In this document: positions 1 to 9,206 of the stretch, in pieces
Layout of the letters: each line of letters starts with the position of its first letter
Numbering within the stretch: the stretch's first letter is position 1
Assembly (NCBI RefSeq): GCF_036030735.1
Contig: NZ_CP107928.1
Span: forward strand, 7,502,001-7,566,000
DNA: 64,000 bases
Direction: 5' to 3'
From: Streptomyces sp. NBC_00425
GTDB taxonomy: Bacteria > Actinomycetota > Actinomycetes > Streptomycetales > Streptomycetaceae
Position numbers and translations under genes: made by a program
The notes under the pieces: generated by a model
Seen by the model: the letters and a program-made list of their open reading frames with translations, nothing else
Database searches by the model: none
Told to the model about the DNA's origin: nothing

Positions 1-2
1 CC

Positions 3-149
3 GGACAGGCCGGCGTGAACATCGAGGACGTCCGCATCGAGCACGCGACGGGGCAGCAGGCGGGTCTCGTGCAGCTGATGGTCGAGCCGAAGTCGGCGGC
101 GCCGCTGTCGTCGGCTTTGCGGGAGCGGGGCTGGGCCATCCGCCAGTAG
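3..149 (+). CDS. tyrA: Prephenate dehydrogenase, C-terminal fragment (5' end outside window)
   Basis: This is the last 48 codons of a gene entering from the left edge. The readable tail looks like the end of an ACT-type regulatory domain: it has NIEDVRIEH, followed by QQAGLVQLMV and a final ALRERGWAIRQ before TAG. Prephenate dehydrogenase oxidatively decarboxylates prephenate to 4-hydroxyphenylpyruvate in tyrosine synthesis, and in Streptomyces it commonly lies just upstream of cmk. The call rests on this short tail plus that neighbourhood, since the NAD-binding and catalytic parts lie outside the window. Another ACT-domain enzyme is possible. Confidence 0.6.
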   Translation, partial: GQAGVNIEDVRIEHATGQQAGLVQLMVEPKSAAPLSSALRERGWAIRQ

Positions 150-367
150 CCGGCGGACCGCCGGGCGGGCCCGGGCCGGGTGACGCGGGCCGTGGCGGGG
201 AGCGAGCGCGGGGGCGTGGGCGGTGGGCGTGGGCGGTGGGGTGACGCGGCGGCACCGGGCGGGGCTCGGAAGGCGCGGCCGGACGAGTGACCTGCGGCCG
301 GTAACCTGGTACGGGGCACAGTCGCGCCCCGCACATCCACCGCCTCGCACCAGGAAGGTGTCCCCCC

Positions 368-1054
368 GTGGAAAACGGCGCCGCCCAGCCCGTGATTGTC
401 GCCATAGACGGCCCCTCCGGCACGGGCAAGTCCAGCACGTCCAAGGCCGTGGCCTCCCGGCTCGGACTGAGCTACCTGGACACCGGCGCCCAGTACCGGG
501 CGATCACGTGGTGGATGGTGACCAACGGGATCGACATCGAGGACCCCACGGCGATCGCGGCAGTCGCCGGCAAGCCCGAGATCCTCTCCGGCACCGACCC
601 GGCCGCCCCGACCATCACGGTCGACGGCGTCGACGTCGCCGGACCGATCCGCACCCAGGAGGTCACCTCCAAGGTCAGCGCGGTGAGCGCCGTGCCGGAG
701 GTGCGGTCCCGGATCACCGAGCTGCAGCGCTCGCTGGCGGCCTCCGCCGAGCAGGGCATCGTCGTGGAGGGACGCGACATCGGCACGACCGTGCTGCCCG
801 ACGCCGATCTGAAGGTCTTCCTCACCGCCTCCCCGGAGGCCCGCGCGGCCCGCCGCAGCGGCGAACTGAAGGGCGCGGATCTGCACAGCACCCGTGAGGC
901 GCTGATCAGGCGGGACGCGGCCGACTCCTCCCGCAAGACCTCCCCGCTCGCCAAGGCCGGCGACGCCGTCGAGGTGGACACCACCGAGCTGACGCTCACC
1001 CAGGTCATCGAGCGCGTGGTGACTCTCGTCGAGGAGAATCGGGCCGCGAAGTGA
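368..1054 (+). CDS. cmk: Cytidylate kinase
   Basis: The 228-aa protein phosphorylates CMP and dCMP with ATP in pyrimidine nucleotide salvage and supply. The P-loop GPSGTGKS is at residues 15-22. It is followed by the CMP-kinase hallmarks LDTGAQYRAITW and, later, VEGRDIGTTVLPDA, and by RRDAADSSRKTSPL in the lid region. Length fits the family. The GTG start is chosen because AGGAAGG lies 9 nt upstream. The stop overlaps the GTG of plsC by 4 nt (GTGA), so the two are probably translationally coupled, in the conserved cmk-plsC-der arrangement. Confidence 0.97.
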   Translation: MENGAAQPVIVAIDGPSGTGKSSTSKAVASRLGLSYLDTGAQYRAITWWMVTNGIDIEDPTAIAAVAGKPEILSGTDPAAPTITVDGVDVAGPIRTQEVTSKVSAVSAVPEVRSRITELQRSLAASAEQGIVVEGRDIGTTVLPDADLKVFLTASPEARAARRSGELKGADLHSTREALIRRDAADSSRKTSPLAKAGDAVEVDTTELTLTQVIERVVTLVEENRAAK

Positions 1055-1704
1055 CTCAGCCGTCCGTGCCCTCCGAGAAGGGCGCCGAGGTCGGCCGGCG
1101 CATCGGCGTCGGCCTGATGTACGGGCTGTGGAAGCCGCGCGTGCTGGGCGCCTGGAAGGTACCGGCGAGCGGCCCGCTGATCTTCGCGATCAACCACTCC
1201 CACAACATCGACGGACCGATGGTGATGGGGGTGGCCCCGCGGCCCACGCACTTCCTGATCAAGAAGGAGGCGTTCATCGGCCCGCTGGACCCCTTCCTGA
1301 CCGGCATCGGCCAGCTCAAGGTCGACCGGGACACCACCGACCGCACGGCCATCACCCGCGCGCTGGGCGTGCTCGCGGGCGGCGGGGTCCTCGGGATCTT
1401 CCCGGAGGGCACCCGCGGCGAGGGCGACTTCGCCGCCCTGCGCGCCGGGCTCGCCTACTTCGCGGTGCGCGGCGGGGCGCCGATCGTGCCCGTCGCCGTG
1501 CTGGGAAGCACGGAGCGCCGCGGACGGTTGGTCAAGGCGCTGCCCCCGCTGCGCTCCCGCGTCGACGTCGTCTTCGGAGACCCGTTCGACGCCGGTGACG
1601 GAAGCGGCCGCAGGACCCGCAAGGCACTGGACGAGGCGACCGAACGGATCCAGAAACAACTGGCCGCCCACCTGGAAAACGCAAGGCGCCTGACCGGGCG
1701 CTGA
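1051..1704 (+). CDS. plsC: 1-acyl-sn-glycerol-3-phosphate acyltransferase (PlsC family)
   Basis: The 217-aa membrane-associated acyltransferase transfers an acyl chain to lysophosphatidate in phospholipid synthesis. The catalytic HX4D motif is at H49-D54 (NHSHNID), and the glycerol-phosphate binding motif FPEGTR is at residues 117-122. An IVPVAV strand follows. The length is typical of short bacterial PlsC proteins. The GTG start overlaps the cmk stop codon, so the gene sits in one transcript with cmk. The exact acyl acceptor is inferred from family membership; several PlsC paralogues normally occur in Streptomyces. Confidence 0.92.
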   Translation: MTQPSVPSEKGAEVGRRIGVGLMYGLWKPRVLGAWKVPASGPLIFAINHSHNIDGPMVMGVAPRPTHFLIKKEAFIGPLDPFLTGIGQLKVDRDTTDRTAITRALGVLAGGGVLGIFPEGTRGEGDFAALRAGLAYFAVRGGAPIVPVAVLGSTERRGRLVKALPPLRSRVDVVFGDPFDAGDGSGRRTRKALDEATERIQKQLAAHLENARRLTGR

Positions 1705-1792
1705 GCGACACTGAATGACCGAGTAGTGGATCAACCCGGACGAACGGGGCGCTCCACCGATCACCACGATGGAACGACGAGGTACGGACTTC

Positions 1793-3274
1793 ATGAACGA
1801 CCACAGCCAGCCCGACGGCTCGGATGCCTTCGAGCACGATCACGGGGCGCTCGGTGACGCCGAGTACGCGGAGTTCATGGAGCTCGCCGCCGTCGAGGGC
1901 TTCGACATCGAGGACGTCGAGGGGGCCATCGAGGAGGCCGGTCACGGGCCGCTGCCCGTGCTCGCCGTCGTCGGCCGCCCCAATGTCGGCAAGTCGACCC
2001 TGGTGAACCGCATCATCGGCCGCCGTGAGGCCGTCGTCGAGGACAAGCCGGGCGTCACCCGCGACCGCGTCACCTACGAGGCCGAGTGGTCGGGCCGCCG
2101 CTTCAAGCTCGTCGACACCGGCGGCTGGGAGCAGGACGTCCTCGGCATCGACGCCTCCGTGGCCGCACAGGCCGAGTACGCGATCGAGGCCGCCGACGCC
2201 GTCGTCTTCGTCGTGGACGCCAAGGTCGGCGCCACCGACACCGACGAGGCGGTCGTCCGGCTGCTGCGCAAGGCAGGCAAGCCCGTCGTCCTGGCCGCCA
2301 ACAAGGTCGACGGCCCGAGCGCCGAGGCCGACGCCGCCTACCTGTGGTCCCTGGGCCTCGGCGAGCCGCACCCGATCTCCGCACTGCACGGCCGCGGCAC
2401 CGGCGACATGCTGGACGCCGTCCTGGAGGCACTGCCGGAGGCCCCCGCGCAGACCTTCGGCACCGCGGTCGGCGGCCCCCGCCGGATCGCGCTCATCGGC
2501 CGTCCGAACGTCGGCAAGTCCTCGCTGCTGAACAAGGTGGCGAACGAGGAGCGCGTCGTCGTCAACGAGGTCGCGGGCACCACCCGGGACCCGGTGGACG
2601 AGCTGATCGAACTCGGCGGCGTCACCTGGAAGTTCGTCGACACGGCCGGCATCCGCAAGCGCGTCCACCTCCAGCAGGGCGCCGACTACTACGCCTCTCT
2701 GCGCACCGCCGCCGCCGTCGAGAAGGCCGAGGTGGCGGTCATCCTCATCGACGCCTCGGAGTCGATCTCGGTCCAGGACCAGCGCATCGTCACCATGGCC
2801 GTCGACGCGGGCCGCGCCCTCGTCATCGCCTACAACAAGTGGGACACCCTCGACGAGGAGCGCCGCTACTACCTGGAGCGGGAGATCGAGACCGAGTTCG
2901 CCCAGGTGGCGTGGGCCCCCCGGGTGAACGTCTCGGCGCGCACCGGCCGCCACATGGAGAAGCTGGTCCCGGCGATCGAGACCGCGCTGGCCGGCTGGGA
3001 GACCCGCGTGCCCACGGGCCGCCTGAACGCCTTCCTCGGCGAGCTGGTCGCCGCGCACCCGCACCCGGTGCGGGGCGGCAAGCAGCCGCGCATCCTCTTC
3101 GGCACCCAGGCCGGCACCAAGCCGCCGCGGTTCGTCCTCTTCGCCTCCGGCTTCATCGAGGCGGGCTACCGGCGCTTCATCGAGCGCCGGCTGCGCGAGG
3201 AGTTCGGCTTCGACGGCACCCCGATCCACATCTCGGTGCGGGTGCGCGAGAAGCGCGGCACGAAGAAGAAGTAG
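1793..3274 (+). CDS. der: Ribosome assembly GTPase Der (EngA)
   Basis: Der has two tandem GTPase domains and a C-terminal KH-like domain and acts in late 50S subunit assembly. Both G1 loops read GRPNVGKS (about residues 61-68 and 235-242). DTGG and DTAGIRKR are the G3 motifs, and NKVD and NKWD are the G4 motifs. The basic C terminus ends REKRGTKKK. An in-frame ATG lies 8 codons upstream at 1769. I chose 1793 because an acidic N-terminal extension starting MNDHSQPDG is, as I recall, usual in Streptomyces Der and a GAGG-type site sits about 10 nt before it. The protein is 493 aa. Confidence 0.96.
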   Translation: MNDHSQPDGSDAFEHDHGALGDAEYAEFMELAAVEGFDIEDVEGAIEEAGHGPLPVLAVVGRPNVGKSTLVNRIIGRREAVVEDKPGVTRDRVTYEAEWSGRRFKLVDTGGWEQDVLGIDASVAAQAEYAIEAADAVVFVVDAKVGATDTDEAVVRLLRKAGKPVVLAANKVDGPSAEADAAYLWSLGLGEPHPISALHGRGTGDMLDAVLEALPEAPAQTFGTAVGGPRRIALIGRPNVGKSSLLNKVANEERVVVNEVAGTTRDPVDELIELGGVTWKFVDTAGIRKRVHLQQGADYYASLRTAAAVEKAEVAVILIDASESISVQDQRIVTMAVDAGRALVIAYNKWDTLDEERRYYLEREIETEFAQVAWAPRVNVSARTGRHMEKLVPAIETALAGWETRVPTGRLNAFLGELVAAHPHPVRGGKQPRILFGTQAGTKPPRFVLFASGFIEAGYRRFIERRLREEFGFDGTPIHISVRVREKRGTKKK

Positions 3275-3335
3275 CCCGGCGGAAGCCGGGCGGGACCGAG
3301 CGGAGGGCGGCGCCTGTGACGGGCGCCGCCCTCCG
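3275..3335. terminator. Two hairpins after der; the second is a strong probable bidirectional terminator
   Basis: CCCGGC-GGAA-GCCGGG directly follows the der stop codon (3275-3290). A perfect 14-bp stem follows at 3301-3314 and 3322-3335 with a 7-nt loop. There is no T-tract, as is usual in Streptomyces. It lies between der and the convergent reverse-strand gene ending at 3353 and can serve both. Confidence 0.8.
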
Positions 3336-3352
3336 GCCGTGTCCGGCCCCGG

Positions 3353-3790
3353 TCAGAAGGTCCTGCGGGGGGCCGGCGGGAGCGCCGCCGGGATGTGGTG
3401 CATCGCGGTGGGCTGGTGCTGCTGCTGGCCGCCGATCTGCCCGACCCGCTGCCACTGCGACTGCTGCCCGTTCCCGTGCCGCGCGCTCTGCGCCCCGGCG
3501 CTGTAGGCGCTGTACGAGCTGCTGAACGACCCCGGGCGGGGGGCCGGGTACGAGCTAGTGTGGTGCGGGATGTTCCCGAACGCGGTGAACCCCAGGTCGT
3601 CCTCGCCGCTGCGGTCACCCGGCAGCGAGCGGAACGTCTTGACGTACTCGGCGTAGAGCGCGTCGTAGATCGGCGTGGCCGATGGGCCGCCCTGCGCGTC
3701 CTGCGCCGGTCGCGCGGAGGGGATCGACGGGAAGGACGGGCGGCGGGGAACGTCGTAGGTGTGCACGTATGTCCAAACGAGGTCGGACAT
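3353..3790 (-). CDS. Uncharacterised conserved-type Streptomyces protein
   Basis: I do not recognise a domain in this 145-aa reading frame. It begins MSDLVWTYVHTYDVPRR and has a middle section YDALYAEYVKTFRSLPGDRSGEDDL that looks folded. Its C-terminal half is rich in Gln, Ser, Tyr and Pro and looks disordered. There is no signal peptide or membrane segment. The start is uncertain: no clear ribosome site precedes the ATG at 3790. The frame stays open upstream to 3865, but that stretch is Arg-rich, low complexity and probably not translated. It converges with der. Confidence 0.55.
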   Translation of the reverse strand: MSDLVWTYVHTYDVPRRPSFPSIPSARPAQDAQGGPSATPIYDALYAEYVKTFRSLPGDRSGEDDLGFTAFGNIPHHTSSYPAPRPGSFSSSYSAYSAGAQSARHGNGQQSQWQRVGQIGGQQQHQPTAMHHIPAALPPAPRRTF

Positions 3791-3877
3791 CAAGGGATGC
3801 GGCCGGACGGCGTGCCGTCGGGCGCGTGAGCCCCGCACGCCCGCACGCCCGCCGCACGTCCGCACGCCCGCCGTACG

Positions 3878-3909
3878 GGGCGCGGGACGTGCGGGGCGCG
3901 GGACGTGCG
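3878..3909. repeat. Tandem 16-bp direct repeat, two copies
   Basis: Two adjacent copies of GGGCGCGGGACGTGCG are at 3878-3893 and 3894-3909. They sit in a low-complexity GC-rich stretch (about 3830-3920) that also contains several CGCACGCCC-like words. It lies between two reverse-strand genes. I see no gene in it. Confidence 0.7.
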
Positions 3910-3924
3910 TGCGGCGTGGGAGGT

Positions 3925-3951
3925 GTCTGCGGGGCCCCGCGCCCCGCAGAC
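3925..3951 (-). terminator. Hairpin terminator after the 3953-4735 gene
   Basis: Perfect 11-bp arms GTCTGCGGGGC and GCCCCGCAGAC (3925-3935 and 3941-3951) enclose a 5-nt loop. It begins 1 nt after the stop codon of the reverse-strand gene. Confidence 0.7.
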
Positions 3952-3952
3952 C

Positions 3953-4735
3953 TCAGGTTCCGGCGAGCGGCAGGGCCGCCCCGACCAACTGCCCGCCCGC
4001 GGCGGCCTTGTCGAGCGCGTCCCGCAGCAGGTCCTCACGGGGCTGACGGCCGATCGACCCGACCGGGGCCGCGAACATCAGCACCTGCTGGTGCTTGTTG
4101 GCGGCGGCGCGCCACCCCTCCGTCACCTGCAGCGGCTGGTGAGCCTGCCACCAGGCGACCGGCTGGCCGCCGTTCGCCGAGGGCTGCAGCACCGCGTGCA
4201 GCTGGCCCATGGCCAGCAGCACCGACCAGCCGTGCTGCACCGGCGGCACCTCGGACAGCTGGGAGAGCGGCATGAAGCCCTGCTCGATGAGCAGCGGCAG
4301 GAAGTCGTCGCCGGCGCCGGTGGTGCCGGGCCGCACGATGGGCGCGGTCGGCTCGACGACCAGGGCCGGGTGCAACTCCCCGGCGATCAGCACGAGTCCG
4401 CTGGTCACGCCGAGCACGGCCTGCTCGGGGGCGACCTTGCCGGCGTCCAGGTCGGCCGAGTCGCCGTTGATGGAGCGGACCGCGCCCTGCAGCTGCTCCT
4501 CCGTGACCTGGACGACCTGCGAGGGCAGGCAGGTGGAGTGGGCGAAGGCGAGGACGGCGGTCTCGTCCCCGATGAACAGGACGGTGCTGGTGCGCTCGTT
4601 GTCGGAGTCGCCCGGGGTGCGGCAGGACGTGCAGTCGTAACTGCCCGGGGCGTTGTCTCCGGCGAGCAGCCGGTCGGCTTCTTCGTCGCCGATCTCGGCG
4701 CGAACCTCGTCGCTGACGTCGAGCATGCGCGGCAC
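3953..4735 (-). CDS. Uncharacterised conserved protein, SseB-like architecture possible
   Basis: This 260-aa cytosolic-looking protein has no signal peptide or membrane segment. A CTSCRTPGDSD segment near residue 35 contains a CxxC pair and is followed by strand-rich sequence (TSTVLFIGDETAVLAFAHSTC). The C-terminal half has repeated LXALDKA- and GW-type elements. I cannot assign a family confidently. SseB-like or a streptomycete-specific family are candidates. The GTG start is supported by GAGGGAG about 6 nt upstream, so it is preferred over the ATG three codons later. Terminator 3925-3951 follows directly. Confidence 0.6.
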   Translation of the reverse strand: MPRMLDVSDEVRAEIGDEEADRLLAGDNAPGSYDCTSCRTPGDSDNERTSTVLFIGDETAVLAFAHSTCLPSQVVQVTEEQLQGAVRSINGDSADLDAGKVAPEQAVLGVTSGLVLIAGELHPALVVEPTAPIVRPGTTGAGDDFLPLLIEQGFMPLSQLSEVPPVQHGWSVLLAMGQLHAVLQPSANGGQPVAWWQAHQPLQVTEGWRAAANKHQQVLMFAAPVGSIGRQPREDLLRDALDKAAAGGQLVGAALPLAGT

Positions 4736-4951
4736 GGGGGGCTCCCTCGGATGCGGTGCTGGGGCGAGTCCGGGTGGCCCCGGCTCGTGGTCCGGGCGGG
4801 TCCCCGGCTCATGAAGAAGACAACGGGCGATCTGTGGCGGGAGTCACGCTGCAGAGCGAACGGAATCGAACCATCCTGCGCGCACGGTCACCCAGGGTGC
4901 GGAACCGGACACTCCCTGTCAAGTAACGGGGAGGTCACGGAAGTTGATCCG

Positions 4952-4989
4952 GTGAGCTGACTCACAGTCGACCGGGGCCTCCGGTCGAC
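4952..4989. promoter_or_regulatory. Two adjacent inverted repeats upstream of the Rpf gene
   Basis: GTGAG-CTGA-CTCAC (4952-4965) is followed by GTCGACCGG-GGCCT-CCGGTCGAC (4967-4989), the latter with perfect 9-bp arms. They sit about 90 nt upstream of the predicted -35 box of the Rpf gene. They could be an operator or a terminator of unknown transcription. No regulator is assigned. Confidence 0.45.
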
Positions 4990-5078
4990 AAAGCGGGAAA
5001 TGAGCGGATGAAACAGGTGGCCGAAAATCGCTGATACCCAAGGTAACCGGCAAGTGGCCTGGGGCGGAGGTGAGTTGG

Positions 5079-5108
5079 TTGATAACGACTCGTCAGCATC
5101 CCTAGATT
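5079..5108 (+). promoter_or_regulatory. Predicted HrdB-type promoter of the Rpf gene
   Basis: TTGATA (5079-5084) and TAGATT (5103-5108) are separated by 18 nt. This is a good match to the housekeeping sigma consensus and implies a 5' leader of about 155 nt before the start codon. Confidence 0.45.
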
Positions 5109-5260
5109 GCTCCGCCGTGTGCAACGAGCACCGCTCGGGAACGTCCGCCGGCCGCGCGGCCAGACATCGCGCAGCACGACCGCCGGCGGACGGGACGGAG
5201 CACGACGACCGCGCCCTGTGCGCCAGACGTGCCCCGTCCCGGGGGAGCCCGGGTTCGTAG

Positions 5261-6055
<795 letters not shown>

Positions 6056-6077
6056 GCCGCTCCCCCGCCGGGACACG

Positions 6078-6113
6078 ACGGCCCCGTCCGGTCCGACGAC
6101 GGGACGGGGCCGT
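6078..6113. terminator. Terminator after the Rpf gene
   Basis: Perfect 12-bp arms ACGGCCCCGTCC and GGACGGGGCCGT are separated by 12 nt and start 23 nt past the stop codon. Confidence 0.75.
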
Positions 6114-6175
6114 TCCCCGGGGCCTCTGCGGCGTCCGGCGGGTCCGGCACGTCCGCCGTGAGACACACTGGGCGC

Positions 6176-7189
6176 ATGCTGGAGACCTCCGCCCGACTGC
6201 TGCGTCTGCTCTCCCTGCTCCAGGCCCACCGCGAATGGTCCGGCACCCAGCTCGCCGACCGGCTCGGCGTCACCGCGCGCACGGTGCGCCGGGACGTGGA
6301 ACGGCTGCGCGAACTGGGCTACCCGGTCAACGCGACGCCCGGCACCGGCGGCGGCTATCAGCTGGGCGCCGGGGCCGAGTTGCCGCCCCTGCTGCTGGAC
6401 GACGACGAGGCCGTCGCCGTCGCCGTGGGGCTGCGGACGGCGGCCGGGCAGGGCATCGAGGGCATCGGCGAGACCTCGGTACGGGCGCTGGCCAAGCTGG
6501 AGCAGGTGCTGCCGCACCGGTTGCGCCGACGGGTGGGCGCCCTGAACGCCTTCACCGTGCCGATGCTGCGCGGCCCGCGGTCCTCCGCCGTGGACCCGGG
6601 CCTCCTCACCGAACTCGCCCATCTCTGCCGGGACGCGGAGCGGCTGCGCTTCGACTACCGGGGGCACGACGGCGGCGAGACCCGCCGCACGGTCGAACCC
6701 CACCGGCTGGTGTGCACCGAACGCCGCTGGTACCTGGTCGCCTGGGATCTCGACCGGGCGGACTGGCGCACGTTCCGGGTGGACCGGCTGACCCCGAGGC
6801 CGCCGCACGGCCCGCGCTTCGACCCGCGCGAGCCGCCCGCCCAGGACCTCGCCGGGTACGTCTCCGAGGGCGTCTCCACGCACGCGTACGCCGTCCGGGC
6901 CGCCGTCCGGCTGCTGGCGCCCCTGGCCGAGGCCGCCGAACGCGTCTCGCCCTCGGCGGGCACGCTCGAGCCCGACGGGGAGGGGGCCTGCGTGCTGCGC
7001 ACGGGAGCCGCGAGTCTCGATGTGATGGTGATCCACGTGATGATGGCGGGCCTCGAGTTCGAGGTGCTGGAACCCGTGGAGCTGAACGACGCGATCAGAA
7101 CCGCCCGCGACCGGCTCGACGCTGCTCTGGCCCGGGCCGCGGGGCCCCGGACACCGCCCGGCGACCCGGTGCCGGCGCCGCGCCCCTGA
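6176..7189 (+). CDS. HTH/WYL-domain transcriptional regulator
   Basis: This 337-aa DeoR-like winged-helix protein has an N-terminal HTH (about residues 8-60: LRLLSLLQAHREWSG, LGVTARTVRRDVERL) followed by a WYL sensor domain (YRGHDGG, VEPHRLVCTERRWYLVAWD, WRTFRVDRL) and a WCX C-terminal extension. WYL regulators sense ligands such as nucleic acid fragments; the target here is unknown. The ATG at 6176 has no ribosome site, and CACACT lies 6 nt upstream, so the message may be leaderless. A GTG at 6158 is in frame but unlikely. The gene stands alone. Confidence 0.88.
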   Translation: MLETSARLLRLLSLLQAHREWSGTQLADRLGVTARTVRRDVERLRELGYPVNATPGTGGGYQLGAGAELPPLLLDDDEAVAVAVGLRTAAGQGIEGIGETSVRALAKLEQVLPHRLRRRVGALNAFTVPMLRGPRSSAVDPGLLTELAHLCRDAERLRFDYRGHDGGETRRTVEPHRLVCTERRWYLVAWDLDRADWRTFRVDRLTPRPPHGPRFDPREPPAQDLAGYVSEGVSTHAYAVRAAVRLLAPLAEAAERVSPSAGTLEPDGEGACVLRTGAASLDVMVIHVMMAGLEFEVLEPVELNDAIRTARDRLDAALARAAGPRTPPGDPVPAPRP

Positions 7190-7597
7190 CGGCCGCCCGG
7201 CCCGCCGAGGGCCCCCTCGGACGTCTGCGGACTCCCTCGGTCGGCGCCGCCGCGCCGGCCCGAGGTCCGGCCGGCGGCGCCGGCCGGACATGTGGAGGGA
7301 CCGTGTATTTCCTACGGGCAGTCAGCTGCGCGGAGCGCTCCGGCAATCGGAATGGAACGGGTTTCGACGGTTTCGGATACGGCGCCGCAGACGTTTTTCG
7401 CAGGGTTTTTCGAAGGGCTCGGACGCCGTGCGGAAATCACGTTCGAATGCATGAACAAGATGTACGAAATCGCTCGTACGTGTGACGGGGTTAGGCCGAA
7501 ACGCGTGTCGTGATCCTGTGACAGAAGCGTGACCGCAGTGATCCGCAAGCCCCGTACGGGGTTCCCGGGGGCTCGCCCGGCGGCCTAGCGTGGCGGC
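7190..7597. other. Intergenic stretch with an unusually AT-rich segment and a doubtful small ORF
   Basis: After the WYL gene, about 100 nt of very GC-rich sequence gives way at about 7330-7550 to DNA clearly richer in A and T than its surroundings (runs such as GTTTTTCG and GAAATCACG). A 53-codon frame is listed separately. I see no clear hairpin terminator or known operator. Confidence 0.5.
7352..7513 (+). CDS. Possible small protein (53 aa), doubtful
   Basis: The frame starting MERVSTVSDTAPQTFF and continuing FAGFFEGLGRRAEITF with MNKMYEIARTC has a protein-like mix of amphipathic stretches. It does not show the Arg/Pro/Ala monotony of shadow frames. Third-position GC is lower than in neighbouring genes, matching the local drop in GC. 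No strong ribosome site is seen, and an upstream in-frame start at 7292 would extend it to 73 aa. I do not recognise it. It may be a real small gene or just open sequence in an AT-rich spacer. Confidence 0.3.
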   Translation: MERVSTVSDTAPQTFFAGFFEGLGRRAEITFECMNKMYEIARTCDGVRPKRVS

Positions 7598-7813
7598 ATG
7601 GCAGCGAACCCCACTCCGCCAGCGGAGCCGCAGGACAGCCCGGACGGATACGTCGGCCTCGAGGTCGCGCAGGCCGAGCGGCTCGCGCGCGAACGGGGGT
7701 GGTCGACGGTGCGCTCGCTCGCGCCGGGGACGATCATCACCATGGAGTACCGCTTCGGCCGGTTGAACTTCGAGGTGCGCGAGGGGCGGGTGGCCCGCGC
7801 CTGGAAGGGCTGA
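7598..7813 (+). CDS. Peptidase inhibitor I78-like small protein
   Basis: The 71-aa protein has the compact I78 pattern: GLEVAQAERLARERGW, a central TVRSLAPGTIITMEYR, and a C-terminal RLNFEVREGRVARAWKG in place of the usual RLNV(x)n core. I78 members are small serine-protease inhibitors related to potato inhibitor I. No signal peptide is present, so it should act in the cytoplasm or its role differs from inhibition of secreted proteases. It stands alone before a strong terminator. Family assignment is by pattern only. Confidence 0.7.
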   Translation: MAANPTPPAEPQDSPDGYVGLEVAQAERLARERGWSTVRSLAPGTIITMEYRFGRLNFEVREGRVARAWKG

Positions 7814-7870
7814 GCCGCCCGGCCGGCACCGCGCGGCGCCGCCGCACCCGCGAGGCCCCGCGGAGACGGC

Positions 7871-7908
7871 ACAGGCCCCGCTTCCCGACGTCGGGAAGCG
7901 GGGCCTGT
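7871..7908. terminator. Perfect 38-nt palindrome, bidirectional terminator
   Basis: Arms 7871-7889 and 7890-7908 are fully complementary over 19 bp (core CTTCCCGACGTCGGGAAG). It sits between the convergent I78 gene and the PAP2 gene. Confidence 0.85.
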
Positions 7909-7965
7909 GTGCGTGGGCCGGGGGTGCGTACCGGGCTCCGCCGCCGTGAGGCGGATCCGTGCGGG

Positions 7966-9000
7966 TCAGCCCCCGGTCAGGGGGCGGGCCGTCGATGTCG
8001 TGGCGCCGCGGGGGAGGCGGTCGGCGTGCGGTGGCCGGCGGCTGCCGGCCGGGGTGACCGGCGTGCGCTCCGAGCGGGTGGTGTGCGGGCCGGGGGCCAG
8101 ATAGACCGGCGCGCGCGGCGGACGGGCCGTGGCGGCCGTCTCGCGGGGGCCGGCTGCCTCGTCCTGGGCGGAGGCGGCGGCGCCCGCCGCGACCGGCACC
8201 GGAACGGCCACCGGGGCGGCCGGCACCGGGAGCGCGCCGCTGCGGCGTTCGCGCAGACGGTCGCGCAGGGTGAAGATCGCGACCTCGGCGCGCGCGATCA
8301 GGGGCTCGCACCACGGCAGCGCCAGCAGGACGAGCAGACCCGCGGCCCAGCCCAGCACCACGTCGCTCAGCCAGTGCGTACCGAGGTAGACGGTGGTGAG
8401 GCCGACGCCGAGCGAGACCACCGCGGAAACGGCGGACAGCCAGCGGCGGGCCCTCGGCGTGGAAGCCAGATACGCGAGGATTCCCCAGGTCACGACGGCG
8501 TTGGCGGTGTGGCCGCTGGGAAATATATCGCCGCCCAGACCCATCTCGTTCGAGCCGATGGTGGTCGCGTAGTGCGGCCCCAGCCGGCCCATGCCGAGCT
8601 TGGCGGCCCCGACGGTGATGTTCAGCAGCAGCAGTGAGGCGCCCAGGGTGAGCAGCGGGCGCAGGGTGTGCTGCCGCCAGGATCTCCAGCCGAGCCACGC
8701 GGCGACCATCACGGCGGTCGGGCCGCGCTGGCCGAGGACCACGTAGTAGTCGAGGAAGGCGTGGATCTCCGGCCACTGCTGGTACGGCCGGAAGAACATG
8801 ACCTGCCAGTCGAAACGGACCAGCCATGACGTGACCACCACGAGCCACACGATCGCCAGATAGAAGGCCAGGGTCGCGACCAGCAGCGCGACCCTGTGCC
8901 TGCTCATCTTCGGCACATCGATGTGGGCCGGTCGTTCCGGCTCACGGTCGAGCCTGGCGAACACCCGGTCCAGACGGGTGAGGTTTTGTTCGGTACGCAC
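7966..9000 (-). CDS. PAP2-family membrane phosphatase, atypical active site
   Basis: The 344-aa integral membrane protein has about six transmembrane segments (roughly residues 37-60, 85-108, 120-140, 166-186, 192-212 and 216-232) and a long Pro/Ala-rich cytosolic tail. PAP2 enzymes remove phosphate from lipid phosphates. Motif C2 is intact (IFPSGHTAN). In C1 (KLGMGRLGP) the usual Arg before Pro is Gly. In C3 (TTVYLGTHWLSDVV) the usual Ser-Arg is Thr-Thr, although its His and Asp remain. Substrate is unknown and activity may be altered. The GTG start has no ribosome site; TAACGT lies 7 nt upstream, so the message is probably leaderless. Confidence 0.85.
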   Translation of the reverse strand: MRTEQNLTRLDRVFARLDREPERPAHIDVPKMSRHRVALLVATLAFYLAIVWLVVVTSWLVRFDWQVMFFRPYQQWPEIHAFLDYYVVLGQRGPTAVMVAAWLGWRSWRQHTLRPLLTLGASLLLLNITVGAAKLGMGRLGPHYATTIGSNEMGLGGDIFPSGHTANAVVTWGILAYLASTPRARRWLSAVSAVVSLGVGLTTVYLGTHWLSDVVLGWAAGLLVLLALPWCEPLIARAEVAIFTLRDRLRERRSGALPVPAAPVAVPVPVAAGAAASAQDEAAGPRETAATARPPRAPVYLAPGPHTTRSERTPVTPAGSRRPPHADRLPRGATTSTARPLTGG

Positions 9001-9007
9001 CTAAACG

Positions 9008-9013
9008 ACGTTA
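9008..9013 (-). promoter_or_regulatory. -10 box of the leaderless PAP2 gene
   Basis: TAACGT on the reverse strand ends 7 nt before the GTG start, so transcription should begin at or next to the start codon. Confidence 0.4.
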
Positions 9014-9206
9014 CAGCGAGTGAGCTCGTGACCCGGCCGATTCCGCTGGTTTGTGATGACGATGTGATGTGGGATTGCTCTCAGAACGGTGACAATTCCC
9101 GAGGAATCCACAATCCTCGAACGCTCCTTCCCGCAATTCCTTTGATCATTCCAGGGGATGACTTTAGGGAAGTTATGAAAGGCTGCACGGAAAGGGCCGT
9201 CCGCGT

